The position numbers and the translations under genes are program-made. From Epiperipatus broadwayi (Eukaryota > Onychophora > Udeonychophora > Euonychophora > Peripatidae), in contig JAQFVV010000003.1 in NCBI GenBank assembly GCA_028023455.1, positions 1,200,001 to 1,264,000 on the forward strand: DNA of 64,000 bases, in the 5' to 3' direction. The notes under the pieces were generated by a model. The model ran no database searches and was not told where the DNA came from. It saw only the letters and a program-made list of their open reading frames with translations. Positions within the stretch are counted from its first letter, which is position 1; the number at the start of each line of letters is the position of its first letter. Below are positions 15,573 through 28,105 of this stretch, piece by piece.

Positions 15573-15606
15573 GAGAGAGAGAGAGAGAGAGAGTGTGTGT
15601 GTGTGT
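15573..15606. repeat. GA then GT dinucleotide microsatellite
   Basis: About eleven GA units pass into six GT units. Confidence 0.9.
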
Positions 15607-15912
15607 AGCTTTTTCATTTTCAGCACTGCCAGATAAAGTTACTAGGTGTTTATTCATATTTTTTATTATCCACTTTGTCTGGATTTTAATATAATGAATA
15701 TTTTAGTATGTTATAATATCTAAAGGCAAGTCTATCTTTATAATATATTATTAGCTCTGCTACAACTTAAATTTAAAATACATTGTGAGCATTGAGCTTA
15801 GTAATATCATATTCATGTTATTATTTTGCATAATCTTTTTGCTATTTTTGTAAATCTATCAATTATGTCACCATACTGATTTTCAAACCCTATGTAAAGT
15901 ATATAATATCTT

Positions 15913-16225
15913 AAACAAAGGCAAAACTCTCCATACATTAGTGCCACCCTGTGCCAAACAGAGTAATCAATGGATGCCAGAAGGCTTGTGCATAAAATCC
16001 ATATCTAGTACCTACTCATCCAATATCCCCAGACTAGTTTCTGGCTTGTGGCCATCATCAGTGAGGAGCCTTGGATCTGAGAGCACTGCACCTAGATTTT
16101 AGGATCTAATGCAACCCTCCAGCAGCCACCTTTCAACTCTACTTTACTACAAAACTATGAGAATGAAATTGAAAACATTGTTAATATCTTCAATCTAAGC
16201 TCAATAGCTTATACTGTTTACAACA
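15913..16225 (+). mobile_element. MITE family M1, left-end fragment
   Basis: It runs colinear with the complete MITE at 57807 from AAACAAAGGCAAAACTCTCC through GACTAGTTTCTGGCTTGTGG and CTACAAAACTATGAGA to AGCTTATA. The right terminal repeat is missing. Confidence 0.82.
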
Positions 16226-19200
16226 ATTATGTGCTAGTATAGAGAAAGTGATCATGTGATGTTTATATAATATCTTATTGGTGACCAGAATATAGATATG
16301 TTGTTTTATTCTGCATGTATAATATTTAAAGAAAGACCAGATTAGGGTGAGAACTTTTGGGTGATGATAATTCTGTATTTTGTAAATTCTTTAGGAATAT
16401 TTTATGAAACGAGATATTTATGTGTAAAGTTTATTAATATTTTGTTAGTCTAGTTTATTAAATTTAAAAAAATGATGCTTATTATAAATAAACATTTTAC
16501 TGTAAAAATATTATCATATGCAGTAAATAAATATATGTATTTGGATATTAATTAAATGTTTTTGTTTCATTGCCATTATTACATTCGTTATTCAGAAAAT
16601 CTTACTTAATAAAATTTTATTAATAATTACTTTAGAAGAGTACATTTTAATGGTGATATAGTATTTATTTATTTATTTTATTTATTGTTCATTTTACCTA
16701 GATTATAAGAAAATAAGTTCTGTGTTTATTTGTTTTATTTCAAATGCACTTGTAATGTAGTTGGTAGTATGAAATATACCCTTCCTAACTGTTGCATTAT
16801 TCCATGTTATGTAAAATATATAACATTTAGAAATGTTTATAGGTGATAAAAATGAAATAGTTACTCTTAAAGAACTTTAAAATATTTAGAAATGTTTTAA
16901 TTTGCTAGCCATATGTTATTTAAGTATTTAAATACTTTATGTATTCACATTTCTGTTTACTTAATGACAAAGCCAAGAGAAGAATATAAAATGTTTAGAG
17001 TGAAACTTGAATAATTGACACATTTTAGAGATTTAAAGTATATTATCATTATCATTTTTTTGTTCCAAGTTCATTTTAATTTTGAACCCTGAGACATAAA
17101 CCTGAGATAGATTTAAGTTGATATAAGAACCTGGTATTCTAGCAATCATAATTAGATATTATGTTGTCTATAAGAGGATTCATACTCTGTGTAAAATCCA
17201 TAGTATTATGGTGCCTGTGTGACCTGTTCTTTGTCCCTGTGGTCTAACACCTTATGGAAGGTTACAATATACACACACAATAGGTCTTCTTTAACAAGTA
17301 TTGTTCATTCCAAAAAATTATTCATTATATCATCTGTTTGTTGTAATTTATATTGAAATATTTATATATTTAGGACAATCCATTCCAAGCCCAATTCAGA
17401 AAAGTTATCACCCAACATAACCATTTAATTAGAAGTATAAAATCAATATAAAAAATTTATAGAAAATTAATTGCCATATACATTGTGCGGTTTTAAACTC
17501 TATCCTATACAGTTCAATTTTAATAAAAACTAAAACCGAATTTTTAAAAATGTAAAATAAAAAGCCATCAACAATCTTATCTTAATAAAAATCACAGATT
17601 ATTGATATGTCCATTTCATATTAAGAACTTCTGTTTTTGTCATTTAGAAGTCTTTATTTTTTATTTTTTGAGATTTCTGAGTTTTTCTCATTCATAATAA
17701 AACCTAAAATTGGTCTTATGCTAATAAAAAATCACCCATCATTGATTTAGCCACTTTATATTAAGAACTTCTGCATTTTTTATTATTTGAAAATCATTTA
17801 TTTTATAACATAATAAATTCTGTTTTTGTTTTTATTAATGCGAATTATAAATGAATTTTTAAAAATATAAACAAACTTAAGCTAATAAAATTTAGAAAAC
17901 TTCTCAGATCATTGATGTAGCCATCGATGAAAATGATACCCAAGTAAATAATGTAAACAAATCTAACGAATTGTGGGGAAAAAGTTTGATGTAAAAAAGC
18001 CAAATGATCAGATGTGTACACACATATGCTAATTTAGCCACTGGTATTTGTGTTTATTGGCAATTTTTGCATTTTTTTATTTCAGCAATTTTTTTTAATG
18101 AGGGTGTTAAATGGGCTTTCTAACCTTACTTATCAGACTCATGAATAAAATTATCATATATATATATATAACAATAATTAATAAAAAGCACTTGAAATAT
18201 TTTCATTGCTGAAAAGTATAAATAAATAAACAGATGAGCTAACTAACTTGGTTACTTAAGCCTTTTAAAATGTGATAAAGATATCTGAAACTCTAATATT
18301 CATTATAATATTTGATTTTATTGTACAGACATATTTGTTGTATAATTTGTTCATTGTAGTTTTTTTCAGTGTATCAGACATCAAATGCATATGCTAAAAA
18401 TCTAAATTTAATTTTCAGGTTGATCCATGTGTATGGCTGTTTGTTGTTAGCATTATTGTATCATTTTGGTATCTTACTTGTCATTGTCTGGATAGTAAAA
18501 TGGATTAGTAGATGCTACTAGATATGTTTGCAATAAAAAATACATATCTATAATTCTACTTTCTATTACCAATACAGTCATCCTTATTGTTCAAATGATG
18601 GATGTAGGAACCAAATGAAACTTCAGTGCTATAATATATGATGCACACCAATTTCATATACTTATCTGTTTACATATGTTAGTGAAATTTCAAATTATTG
18701 CCACTTTTTACATGAACATACAATTAATTAACACATGGATACTTCATATTTTTCTTCAAAGGTGGCAGCGTCATGAATATGCAACAAATGCATTTGAAAG
18801 AAATGAATGGAAAATGGATGAAGTTATTTAGACAAGTGAAAATGAATAAAAAAACACGGATGAATTAAATATATGAATGAAAATAGAAATTTAATAATAA
18901 TATTTGATTTGTTTATTTATGAAAAAGATTAGACAGACTGGCTAAGACGAATGATAAAGCCTCCTGGACAAAGTCCAAATATTTGAAAATACTGAAGGAA
19001 TAAAGATATTGCTTACTTACTTAAAGAGCTGCTAGTTGCTGATAGTTTTTTTTCCTCTTTACTTTGCAGCTAAAAATATTTATATATTTTTTATTAGTTG
19101 AACAACTAGATGAGTTTTAAAAGCTATCTAAATTTTAGTTCTCCTCAAAGTTTGAATCCTTAGTCATTAAATGACAGATTAATGGATTATCTACTATATC

Positions 19201-20483
19201 GAGAGGATTCCTTTAAGTTTAGTAATTAAATATGTAAAATAATTAAATGAAATGTATATAAAAATATAAACTATAAATGTAAATTACTCTACTCTGAAGA
19301 TGATCAATGAGATTTGACTAAAATTTAATTGTTATTGTAAAAATATCATTTTTCCATTCAAAGAAAAAAGTAGTACAATTATTTATATTCATATTTGTGG
19401 TTTATGATTATTTATTAATGGAAATGTTTTGTAATGAAGCTGGATTTATAGCTTATATATATATGAATTTACAGTTCTACAGGATCATGTTACTATTATA
19501 CTAATGATCTGAATCCAAATCAGAGTTAATCTGTTATGTACAACGTATGCCATTTGATTATTTATGCATTTGGTTCAAGACTCAACTTTTAAAATAACAT
19601 TATATGATGTTAAAAATAAATTTTCACATATTGCATGAAACTAAAAAGCAATAAAGCTAAGAAAGATCAATAATTAACATTAAATGTAAGCACTTTTAAA
19701 GTTATTAATTTTGAATTTATTCATAAATTGTTAATGTTGATATTTAAGTTTTAAAATAAGAATTTTGTTAATAAGTTTATTAAAATCTTGATAAAATTTT
19801 AATTAAAATGATATATAGTAATACTCACCAATCACATTTAATGGCAACCTTTTTTATGATAATGGCAGAATTTTCTGAGTTCCTTTTTAAGCCAAGAACC
19901 CAATCTGTAAAAATCTCTGATTAGAACATATTTTTTTGTTCTAAGAAAGTAAACATTAGGTTATATAATAAACACATGGATAAATTATAAACTAAAAATG
20001 CAAATGTGTAATAACAATGCAAAGTATGTACTACCATAAACATATATTTATTGGCTTCAAACAAAGATATATTTATAGGCTGATTAGCTTTCATTTTATT
20101 TTTTATATAATAAATAACTTTTGAGAAAATTTTGAAAGAATTTATCAAGACATTTTATTACAATGTAAAATATTAAAAAAATATAATAATTAATGTTTGT
20201 ATTTATTTTGAAAGTTCCATCAAATTTTTTCTAAAATACTCTGTGCACATGTTTTTTATATAAAAATTTTTTTTAAAACAAACTATCTTCAACAACAACA
20301 AAAACTAAGTTAGACACATGTTTTTTCATGATGTATATGAGTACAAATCAATTTTTTTTTAAATTATCTATGTTTAAGAGAATCATCAATGAGGTAAGGC
20401 ATATGAAATTTATTAATTTTCATCCTTAAAGTAGAAATGGCTGATGTATTTTTAAGCTTATGATTATTTATAAATTAAATAAA
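16226..20483. other. AT-rich non-coding DNA
   Basis: A short TA run lies near 18160. I see no gene or complete mobile element. Confidence 0.55.
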
Positions 20484-20494
20484 AACATAATAGG
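20484..20494. repeat. Left target-site duplication of the tRNA-like retroposon
   Basis: AACATAATAGG lies next to the T run (poly-A tail of the minus-strand copy). It matches 20603-20613 at 10 of 11 positions. Confidence 0.7.
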
Positions 20495-20602
20495 TTTTTT
20501 TTTTAAGTGTCATAGCATCGGCCTGGACACAAACTCGCAACCCAGGCAACTGCCTGCAAGTGCAAGGCAGTCATGCTGACCTCTCGACCACCAACACAAG
20601 AC
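20495..20602 (-). mobile_element. tRNA-derived retroposon (tRNA pseudogene or short SINE) with target duplication
   Basis: On the minus strand the sequence contains GGTGGTCGAGAGGTCAGCAT (D-arm/A-box-like), then ACTGCC...GGCAGT, which pairs as an anticodon-type hairpin, then CCTGGGTTGCGAGTTTG (T-arm/B-box-like, with GCCTGG pairing CCAGGC), and ends in a run of ten A. It is flanked by AACATAATAGG (20484-20494) and AACATAATGGG (20603-20613), an 11-bp duplication with one mismatch, as left by LINE-driven retroposition. The acceptor stem is not convincingly paired, so it is not a working tRNA gene. Confidence 0.72.
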
Positions 20603-20662
20603 AACATAATGGGCTTTTAAAAAATAAGAAACTGGATTTACAATTTATATGGGTATATATAG

Positions 20663-20830
20663 AAGTGTCTTATGGTGCGACAGAAGGACATTCATATACA
20701 ATGCCTAGACTCTAATTCAAATCAGAATTACTTAAATTTGAATTTTTTTAAGTAGGCTTGGGTTTTTTTTTTGCATATGACTGGTTCATGGACATCTAAC
20801 TAACTATCCAATATTCAGTAGGGAATTTAA
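20663..20830 (+). mobile_element. tRNA-derived SINE, copy 2 (decayed)
   Basis: AAGTGTCTTATGGTGCGAC aligns with the head of the copy at 11503. AAGTAGGCTTGGG plus a T run and GACTGGTTCATGG aligns with its body. The internal B-box is degenerate (CTAATTCAAATC). The match rests on shared order of short blocks. Confidence 0.38.
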
Positions 20831-22749
20831 AAACTTTTATCTACATTTGTACACATATCAATTTAAATAAATTATTGAAATGGATGAGATAATCCAAAAT
20901 TATTAAAAATTCATGGAAATATATTAACATTATGATTTTATAAGGTCAGTTAAATATTACATTGTGGTCAAATCATTGTGCAATTTATATTATTAGCACA
21001 GATTATAGATATGAAGCCTTAAACTTTTGCATGTACATTGATCATATAATGTGTAATAAATTAGAAATCAGATAAACACACACAAAAGATTGCTTAATAC
21101 TCAATTGGTACAAGATATGAATGGAATAAACTGCACATTACTTTAAAGACTTTTGTAATTATTTTTTAGTTGTAAGTGTTAAACCTTTGTTTTATACTAG
21201 AGTTAATAGAGGTTCTAATCTGCATTTTTGAACTTAGTACCATTATCACCACTAAGTCACTTATTTATAAAAAAGAAGCATAACTTCTACATTTGCATAA
21301 TCTCTCAGCCATTTTTGGTTGCATAATGTTTATTTTATGCTTATTTTATAGTAAATTTATAGCTTAATCAGTATTTAATATTTTAATTTTTAAAAATCTA
21401 CATTTAGCAGTGTTTTTCACAAAAAAATGATTTTTCAGTGCTGTCTTTTGTCATATTGTCCCACTTCTTTTACTTCATAAGGTGCCATAAAGAACTGACT
21501 GTCAACTTTAGCCATTGTTCACCAGGCATTTCTAACTGTCAAAGTCAGAAATCAAAACAAAATGTTTTATGCTTTCTTAATAGATTTTGAATATAAATAA
21601 ATATATTCTGGTAATTTTTTACATTCATAATTAAGTTTTTACATTAATTTACCTAAATATAAACTTTTATTTGAAAATTTTTAAATTTTACAAGAAAAAT
21701 AATCAAGGGAAAGTGAATAGTGCTTGATCACTATTCAAGACAAATGATTAATGCTTGACTGCTATTTGCTTATCAATGACATTAGGTGACAACTAGCAAA
21801 ACGCAACTATTTTTCATAAATATTTATGTATTTTATGATTATTTTTTACACTATATTGACTAATTATGTAGCTATATTTAGATTTTTATTTTAAATATTT
21901 AATTTTAATTAAAGAAAAAACAACAAAAGTGAATAACCAGCATTCGTAATTTCTAAGACACAAGAGAGCACATTATGATTGGTTGAAATATAATTCTTTT
22001 GTTTTACTGCAGGCTATTTTTTTTAATGTTTTTCTTATAATTTTCTTTAGTTGTTAATAATTTTAAAATTTTCATTACATTAAACCAATTTAAATATAAA
22101 ATAATTCAATTTTTAGAAGCTAAATTAAAACAATTCTGATTATTGTATATTAATATATTTGTGAAAAGAAATGGGCTAGAAAGTATTTGACCAATGAAGT
22201 CACTCAAATTTTTACTTACTCTGGACAATAAGTAAATTAGACAAAGGGTTTACTTGTATAAAAAATGAGAATTATCTTGTATAAATTTATTTTATCACCA
22301 ATATGACTTTAATTAGCATGCTCAAGAAATATATATCTTTGGAAGCAAATTGTTATACTTACATTTGTTTCATAACATGAATACTGCACTAATAATATAC
22401 AAATTGTAATGTATTCATTAATTTAAAACCAAGAAGACAAATAAATAATAGTTGTTCAGAAGATCATGTAACATTAGGCATCAGAAGCAACTGTTCAAGC
22501 TTAAATTCAAGAATGCTTGCTCTTAAATGAATCATCCTATCCTGTAATAAATCATACAGGGCAAAAAAAAATAGTTGAAGAAAAATATGAGAAAGAACAC
22601 TTTCTAACCAATAAGGTAAACAGTCAATGATATATATTTATATTTCAAACTCAAATGATACAGTGAATTCAAGTAACTACATTATAGATTATTTAATAAT
22701 CCCACATTATATTTAGTAATATATGATATTTGTTACTTTAATTTCTTAA
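20831..22749. other. AT-rich non-coding DNA left of the 2.8-kb repeat
   Basis: Nothing recognisable on either strand. Confidence 0.55.
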
Positions 22750-23139
22750 TAGAATAAATATATGTGATATATATTGAAGCGGTCAGATCTAAGTTCGATC
22801 TTAGCTTCATGTTATCTCATCTGTAGCCTACTTCAAACCCTATCACTTACCGTGAATTTCCTAATGTAATGGAGCTTTATACGTTCAATACACGCTAATT
22901 TCGATTAAAATAGAATATTATTTAAACATTTGTTAAAATCAATTATTTTATATTTAAACTAACTTATATTCTTAATAACTTCATGATAAAATTATTCATG
23001 TAAACATATATATATAATTGCGTGGATCGTACTTATATATTTATAAATATATATATATATATATATTTGTTATAGTTTCATTACATCAGAATGTTTTATT
23101 TTTACTTTTACCAGTTTGTTTAAATTTCAATAATTAAAA

Positions 23140-23706
23140 TCAATGGAAATACAAATCAGACAAATCTTAAAACCACAATAGGCAGAGGTTTGTTTTTTCA
23201 AATCCGTCTTGCAACAATAGTCAACCATTGTATTTGGTCTGTGCGCTGTAGGCTGGTATCTCAAAAAGAAATGATTGAAAACTTACAATCTGCATTCCTG
23301 AAGATATTTAAAAAAGCAAAAGATACAGATGTGTGTACTTCCGATCCATACACAGCTATGCAAACATGGAATTCAATCCTAAATGGGCAAATCTGATAAC
23401 CTCCCCCCCCCCTTTATAAATTGTTTGTTTTGGTTGTGTTTTTTATTGGGGGGTAAATTAAACTAAGACATTTTAATAAGCTCAATCATTAAATTCACTG
23501 AAGCAATATAAATTTTTTAGCATACTACTAATAATGAAAACAAATCTTTTGTGAATCTTCTTTCTGAATTCTCACTGTAAACAATGTATTAGTTAAAGAA
23601 TTTTAAAATGTCTTTTTGTAACCTATTCTTATTTAACTGTTGTAACCAATCCTTTCCAGAACCCTTACTGTAAATACATCAATAAAATATATTGAAAATA
23701 ATAAAA
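23140..23706 (+). mobile_element. 5'-truncated non-LTR retrotransposon fragment inserted in repeat copy 1
   Basis: This stretch is absent from the colinear position of copy 2, where the sequence passes directly from a GATTAAAA site into GCTACATTCTTT. It is bordered by AATAATTAAAA on the left and AATAATAAAA on the right, which looks like an imperfect target duplication. An open frame (about 23151-23396) ends in NHCIWSVRCRL...MQTWNSILNGQI and stop. It resembles the extreme C-terminus of a LINE ORF2, but I cannot name the clade. The rest is a 300-bp 3' untranslated part with an AATAAA-type signal. It carries a run of about 11 C at 23402. Confidence 0.6.
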
Positions 23707-23835
23707 GCTACATTCTTTCGATAAGCTTTCAGATTGCCCGCTCCCAAAGACAATGGGGTCATTTTTATTAATTAGCAAAAAAATAATTTAAAATGTAAGG
23801 ACGGTTTTTAATCAAATTAATTTTTCAGATTTACA

Positions 23836-23863
23836 AATTCATTTTCTAATTAGAAAATGAATT
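23836..23863. repeat. 28-bp perfect palindrome in 2.8-kb repeat, copy 1
   Basis: AATTCATTTTCTAA and its exact reverse complement abut with no loop. The same palindrome is kept in copy 2 although the flanks have diverged. Confidence 0.9.
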
Positions 23864-24000
23864 CAAAGTTAATGAGTTTGAAAGCCTTATCGAAGAAATG
23901 TATCTGAAATCAATTAACAAAAATTGTAACTTTTGATAATGTAAGAAGCTTTAGCCTGAAGGCATCAAGAGTCAGAATAAGTGGGAAACCAGAGAACAGA

Positions 24001-24014
24001 TATAAATAGCCCAG
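24001..24014 (+). promoter_or_regulatory. TATA-like element in 2.8-kb repeat, copy 1
   Basis: TATAAATAGCCCAG is a strong TATA-box match and is retained in copy 2 near 54547. It may be the promoter of the parental mobile element. Function is inferred only. Confidence 0.4.
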
Positions 24015-25034
24015 GAAAATTTCAAGAAAAAAGAAGCCATATTTTTTTAAGAGAACTTGCTACTAGAATCTATGTCTGTTTAAATTATGAATCTTTATAG
24101 TGTCTTCAACATGGTGCATGACTAACTTTGGGAATCTGATTGCTGGGCCCGAAGTCCCCAGAAAATCTTCAAATGTAGCTGCAAAGTAAAACTTTTCCAC
24201 ACCAGTTGTGAACTGCCAAAACCTGAAAGAAATTAATCCAAATGCTATTTGTATAAGTTAAAATGTGCACCTACGTTTTAACGCAACCGGACTCTGCCAT
24301 GTAAACTAAGGAACCAACCATGGAAGGAATGGTAATATCTTTCTTTAATGAACTGCAACTTTCTGGACAGTTTCTGAACTTTACTTTACACCACCTTTTA
24401 AATTAATTACTGTTAAAAGCTCTTGTCATTTTATAATGTCTTAATTTGTATAAGTAGTTCTCTATTTCTATTTCTAGTCTTTAAATTTAATATTTTGTTA
24501 ACTTTTCTTTTTCTTACGATGGTGGTTCATTTCATTAACTTTATTATATATTTATTGAATGATTATTAATATCATTTATTTTTGATTAAATGCCAATAAT
24601 ACTTCAACTCAATAAAAATCTCTTTTGTTACACTTATTTTATGAAAATAATATAGTATTAAGTCTTACAGTTTAATTCTTGCTCACTAGAACTAATTTAA
24701 TATGGTTCTACTAATTATCAAGTTGAAGGATAATAATTTGCCCATTTTCTAACCTATGCTCCCAGCTATTTTATTGAGTTCACAAATATTTATTTATTCA
24801 TCTTAATAATATTAAACTGTTTTTCTAAAGGTTGATAAAGGGAAAATGAATATATTCTAATTTAAATTTTATACTTTATGTTAATATTCAGGGAGGGCAT
24901 GATATTTAGGGTATAATTAGCATAATTTTATAATTGTGTTAAGTACTTTTAGTTAAAGCACATTTGATTTTAATTCAACATGATCAGGTCATTATGTAGA
25001 GCATTTCTTATATAAAATGGGTTTTATTACTTAA

Positions 25035-27054
25035 CCCTTAGAGACCTGAACGGCCATTTTTAATTTCCAAAAAAAAATTACAGGACCTACAATTTTAAAT
25101 AAAATGTCTAATTTATTACAATAAATAAATATATATATATACATTTTTATAAAGTGCAAATATGAAAGAATGTTATAAAGCTGATAAAGTAGTCATTACC
25201 ACAAAAAATAATTTAAAAAAATGATATTTTTCACATTTTTAAAATCTTTATTTTTACATTGGTTCACAAACTCTCAATTTTGAAAGGTATAGCCTAAAAT
25301 GACAATTTCATAGACAGCTTCATCACATTCATCATAAAATGCAGAAAAAAATAATATATAACATGACCTACCTGAGTTACAGATTGTTGGTGTAATGTGG
25401 CAGAATGTGACAATTTCAGTTTCATTTTTTTACTAACCACCCTATATGTTCAATTTTTGCAAGCAGTTGTTTTTCTAGGCCCTCTATGCGGGATATCTAT
25501 TAGAAATGCAAGGTTTTGTGTGGATTAGAAATGCAAGGTTTTAGTGTGGATCAAAAAAAAATAACAGTAATAACTTTAGTAAAGTGTAAGTTATGGAGAT
25601 AAAAAATAATTACTATATTATTGAAAAATCATGGGCTAAATTATGCATTATTACATAGGAAACCATAATAGCAAAGTATGCTATCAAATGAATAAAAAGT
25701 TATCTATAATGAAATGAATAAAAATGTAGTAAATTCTAAGTTATGCATGTAAAAAATAATTACTACATTATTGGAATATCATGAGGGTAAGGGTGAGCTA
25801 AATTATGCATTATTACATAGGAAACCATGATAGCAAAGTATGCTATAAAATGAATAAAAAGTTATCTGCAAAGTATGCTATAAAATGAATAAAAAGTTAT
25901 CTACAATGAAATGAATAAAAACGTAGTAAATTCTAAGTTATGCATGTAAAAAATAATTACTATATTATTGGAATATCATGAGGGTAAGAGTGAGCTAAAT
26001 TATGCATTATTACATAGCAAACCATAATAGCAAAGTATGCTATCAAATGAATAAAAAGTTATCTATAATGAAATGAATAAAAATGTAGTAAATTCTAAGT
26101 TATGCATGTAAAAAATAATTACTACATTATTGGAATATCATGAGGGTAAGGGTGAGCTAAATTATGCATTATTACATAGGAAACCATGATAGCAAAGTAT
26201 GCTATAAAATGAATAAAAAGTTATCTGCAAAGTATCCTATAAAATGAATAAAAAGTTATCTACAATGAAATGAATAAAAACGTAGTAAATTCTAAGTTAT
26301 GCATGTAAAAAATAATTACTATATTATTGGAATATCATGAGGGTAAGGGTGAGCTAAATTATGCATTATTACATAGCAAACCATGATAGCAAAGTATGCT
26401 ATAAAATGAATAAAAAGTTATCTACAATGAAATGAATAAAAATGTAGTAAATTCTAAGTTATGCATGTAAAAAATAATTACTATATTATTGGAATATCAT
26501 GAGGGTAAGGGTGAGCTAAATTATGCATTATTACATAACAAACCATAATAGCAAAGTATGCTATAAAATGAATAAAAACTTATCTACAATGAAATGAATA
26601 AAAACAGTAAATAAAATAAAATAAATAACCCAAAAGAATTACAAGCAATTATTATATATCAGTGGGAGATGATGATGATGACTGTTGAATACTTATGGTT
26701 AATGGGGAATACGAAACCTCAAAATCAAACACATCAACAGAAAAGTTCGTCAAAATCAAAATTACGTTCAGCGGCGAAAATAATTGTTTTCTCCGTATAT
26801 TTTTTTTATCCGTTGATAAAATCTAGAAAGAAAAAAAAATTTACAAAATTTTAATAATGTACTTTACAAAAATTGCTATAAAAAATCTAATTTTCATCAC
26901 ACAGAAAAAATTATTACACGTGCTGAAAGAAAATAAAATGGCGAAGAGAAAAAAAAAAGACTCGTAAGCGTGACGTATACGATTGGCACGCTATTGCGGT
27001 CGAAAGTGCAAACTTTTTTTAGGCGCAAATGGGTGTTTTGTGGTCTCAAAGGAA
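25035..27054. mobile_element. Non-autonomous piggyBac-like element (TTAA target) in repeat copy 1
   Basis: The left terminus is CCCTTAGAGACC and the right terminus is the inverted counterpart ending GGTCTCAAAGG plus two A. TTAA flanks both sides (25031-25034 and 27055-27058). Copy 2 of the host repeat has a single site here (ATTATTTAAACACGATGATT), so this is a true insertion with TTAA duplication, the signature of piggyBac elements, whose ends begin CCC. No transposase frame is present. Much of the interior is a tandem array (25560-26620). The outermost right-hand bases do not mirror the left end perfectly, so the exact right end is uncertain by about two bases. Confidence 0.8.
25560..26620. 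repeat. Satellite array with alternating 162/197-bp monomers
   Basis: The marker TTATGCATGT occurs at 25741, 25938, 26100, 26297 and 26459, giving spacings of 197, 162, 197 and 162. A diverged first unit carries TTATGGAGAT at 25591. The longer monomer contains an extra copy of a roughly 36-bp sub-repeat (AAAGTATGCTATAAAATGAA and following). The array therefore has a 359-bp higher-order period, repeated about twice plus edges. It lies wholly inside the piggyBac-like element. Confidence 0.92.
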
Positions 27055-28105
27055 TTAAACACCATGATTATCATGTCATCATTTTCCAAACATTGCTGAC
27101 GTGAGCCATCTCCTACTTCATAGGTTTGTCATTAGTTATATTATTGTTACTTTAATTACCTAGGAAGAAACCACTTCCTCACTTGCTCGTTATATTGGAA
27201 CACCAAAGGTTTGTGGTTATTTCCCGGCCTGGCTTTTCCTGTGTTCCATGAATCTTTTATAGGGCAGAAAAGACTTGTAAAACACAAGCTACCCTTCTTA
27301 CTTCTTAAATCACTGACAAGCCATTATATTCCGTATTTGTTCTCATTAATGCTCATAAGTCATTAGTACCGTTATTTCTCAGTTCAAATAAAGCCCCGCT
27401 CTCATGCTCATAAATTGTAATGAATTGATTTTATTAAAGTCAAACAATTTCATATTCATTTATAAGTAACTAAGTTCTTTATTAAATATTAAAGTTATGT
27501 CCTAAATACTTATCTTGCTCTTTATAAATTGCTTTATGGATGTGTAAAAATGAATCTCACATTTTTTTCTTTTAAAATTAGAATAATAATCTCTGTCCAC
27601 ACCAAATACCTTTATTTGCTTTTATTTATTTGTCAGGGCATAGACATATATAATCCTCCTATAAGTGCATATTGATTATTGGCATATGAGAACGACTGCC
27701 ATTACTTATTGTAAATTGTAACTCCCATTCTTAAAGACTAGAGGTAATATATATAATCTTAATCATAAACAATTTGAACAAAAATATTTATTATTATTAA
27801 ACATTTTATATAACATATTTTGGTTTTAACTTTATTATTTAATAACTATTTTAATATTCATGCTCGCTGTCTGTATTGGCAACCCGAAAATACATATATG
27901 TATTGATTTATAAATATCCTTAGTTATTTTATTGTACGTTAGTAGAGTCAGATCAGGAGTCTCATATCATCATCATCCATTGAACTAGTTCCTTAGCACA
28001 TAGTCATGTGCCATCAACATATATTATCTATTGATCTGATCTGAGCTCGTGAGTTGGGTTTGAATTCAGTTTGGTCTTGGGTTTAATTCTTTGGTTTAAC
28101 TGGGT

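Larger units (their letters stand above)
11731..15912. other. AT-rich non-coding DNA with microsatellites
   Basis: Apart from the repeats listed separately, no coding or structured signal was found. Confidence 0.55.
22750..28105 (+). repeat. 2.8-kb unnamed interspersed repeat, copy 1, with two nested insertions
   Basis: This segment is colinear with 53870-56660 over its whole length once two inserts (about 23140-23706 and 25035-27058) are removed; each copy then measures close to 2.8 kb. Recognisable shared landmarks are the start AGCGGTCAGATCTAAGTTC, a 28-bp perfect palindrome (23836-23863), a TATA-like TATAAATAGCCCAG at 24001, the block GGGAGGGCATGAT near 24893, TTGTCAGGGCATAGACATA near 27631, and the end GAGTTGGGTTTGAATTCAG. 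There is no coding frame. The left edge sits in AT dinucleotide repeats. A TATA box in a long non-coding repeat suggests a solo LTR, but convincing TG/CA ends and a target duplication are missing, so the class is unknown. Confidence 0.9.

Noticed and set aside
25560-26620. CRISPR-like regular repeats
   Set aside because: The units are contiguous long monomers without unique spacers, inside a transposon of a eukaryotic genome.
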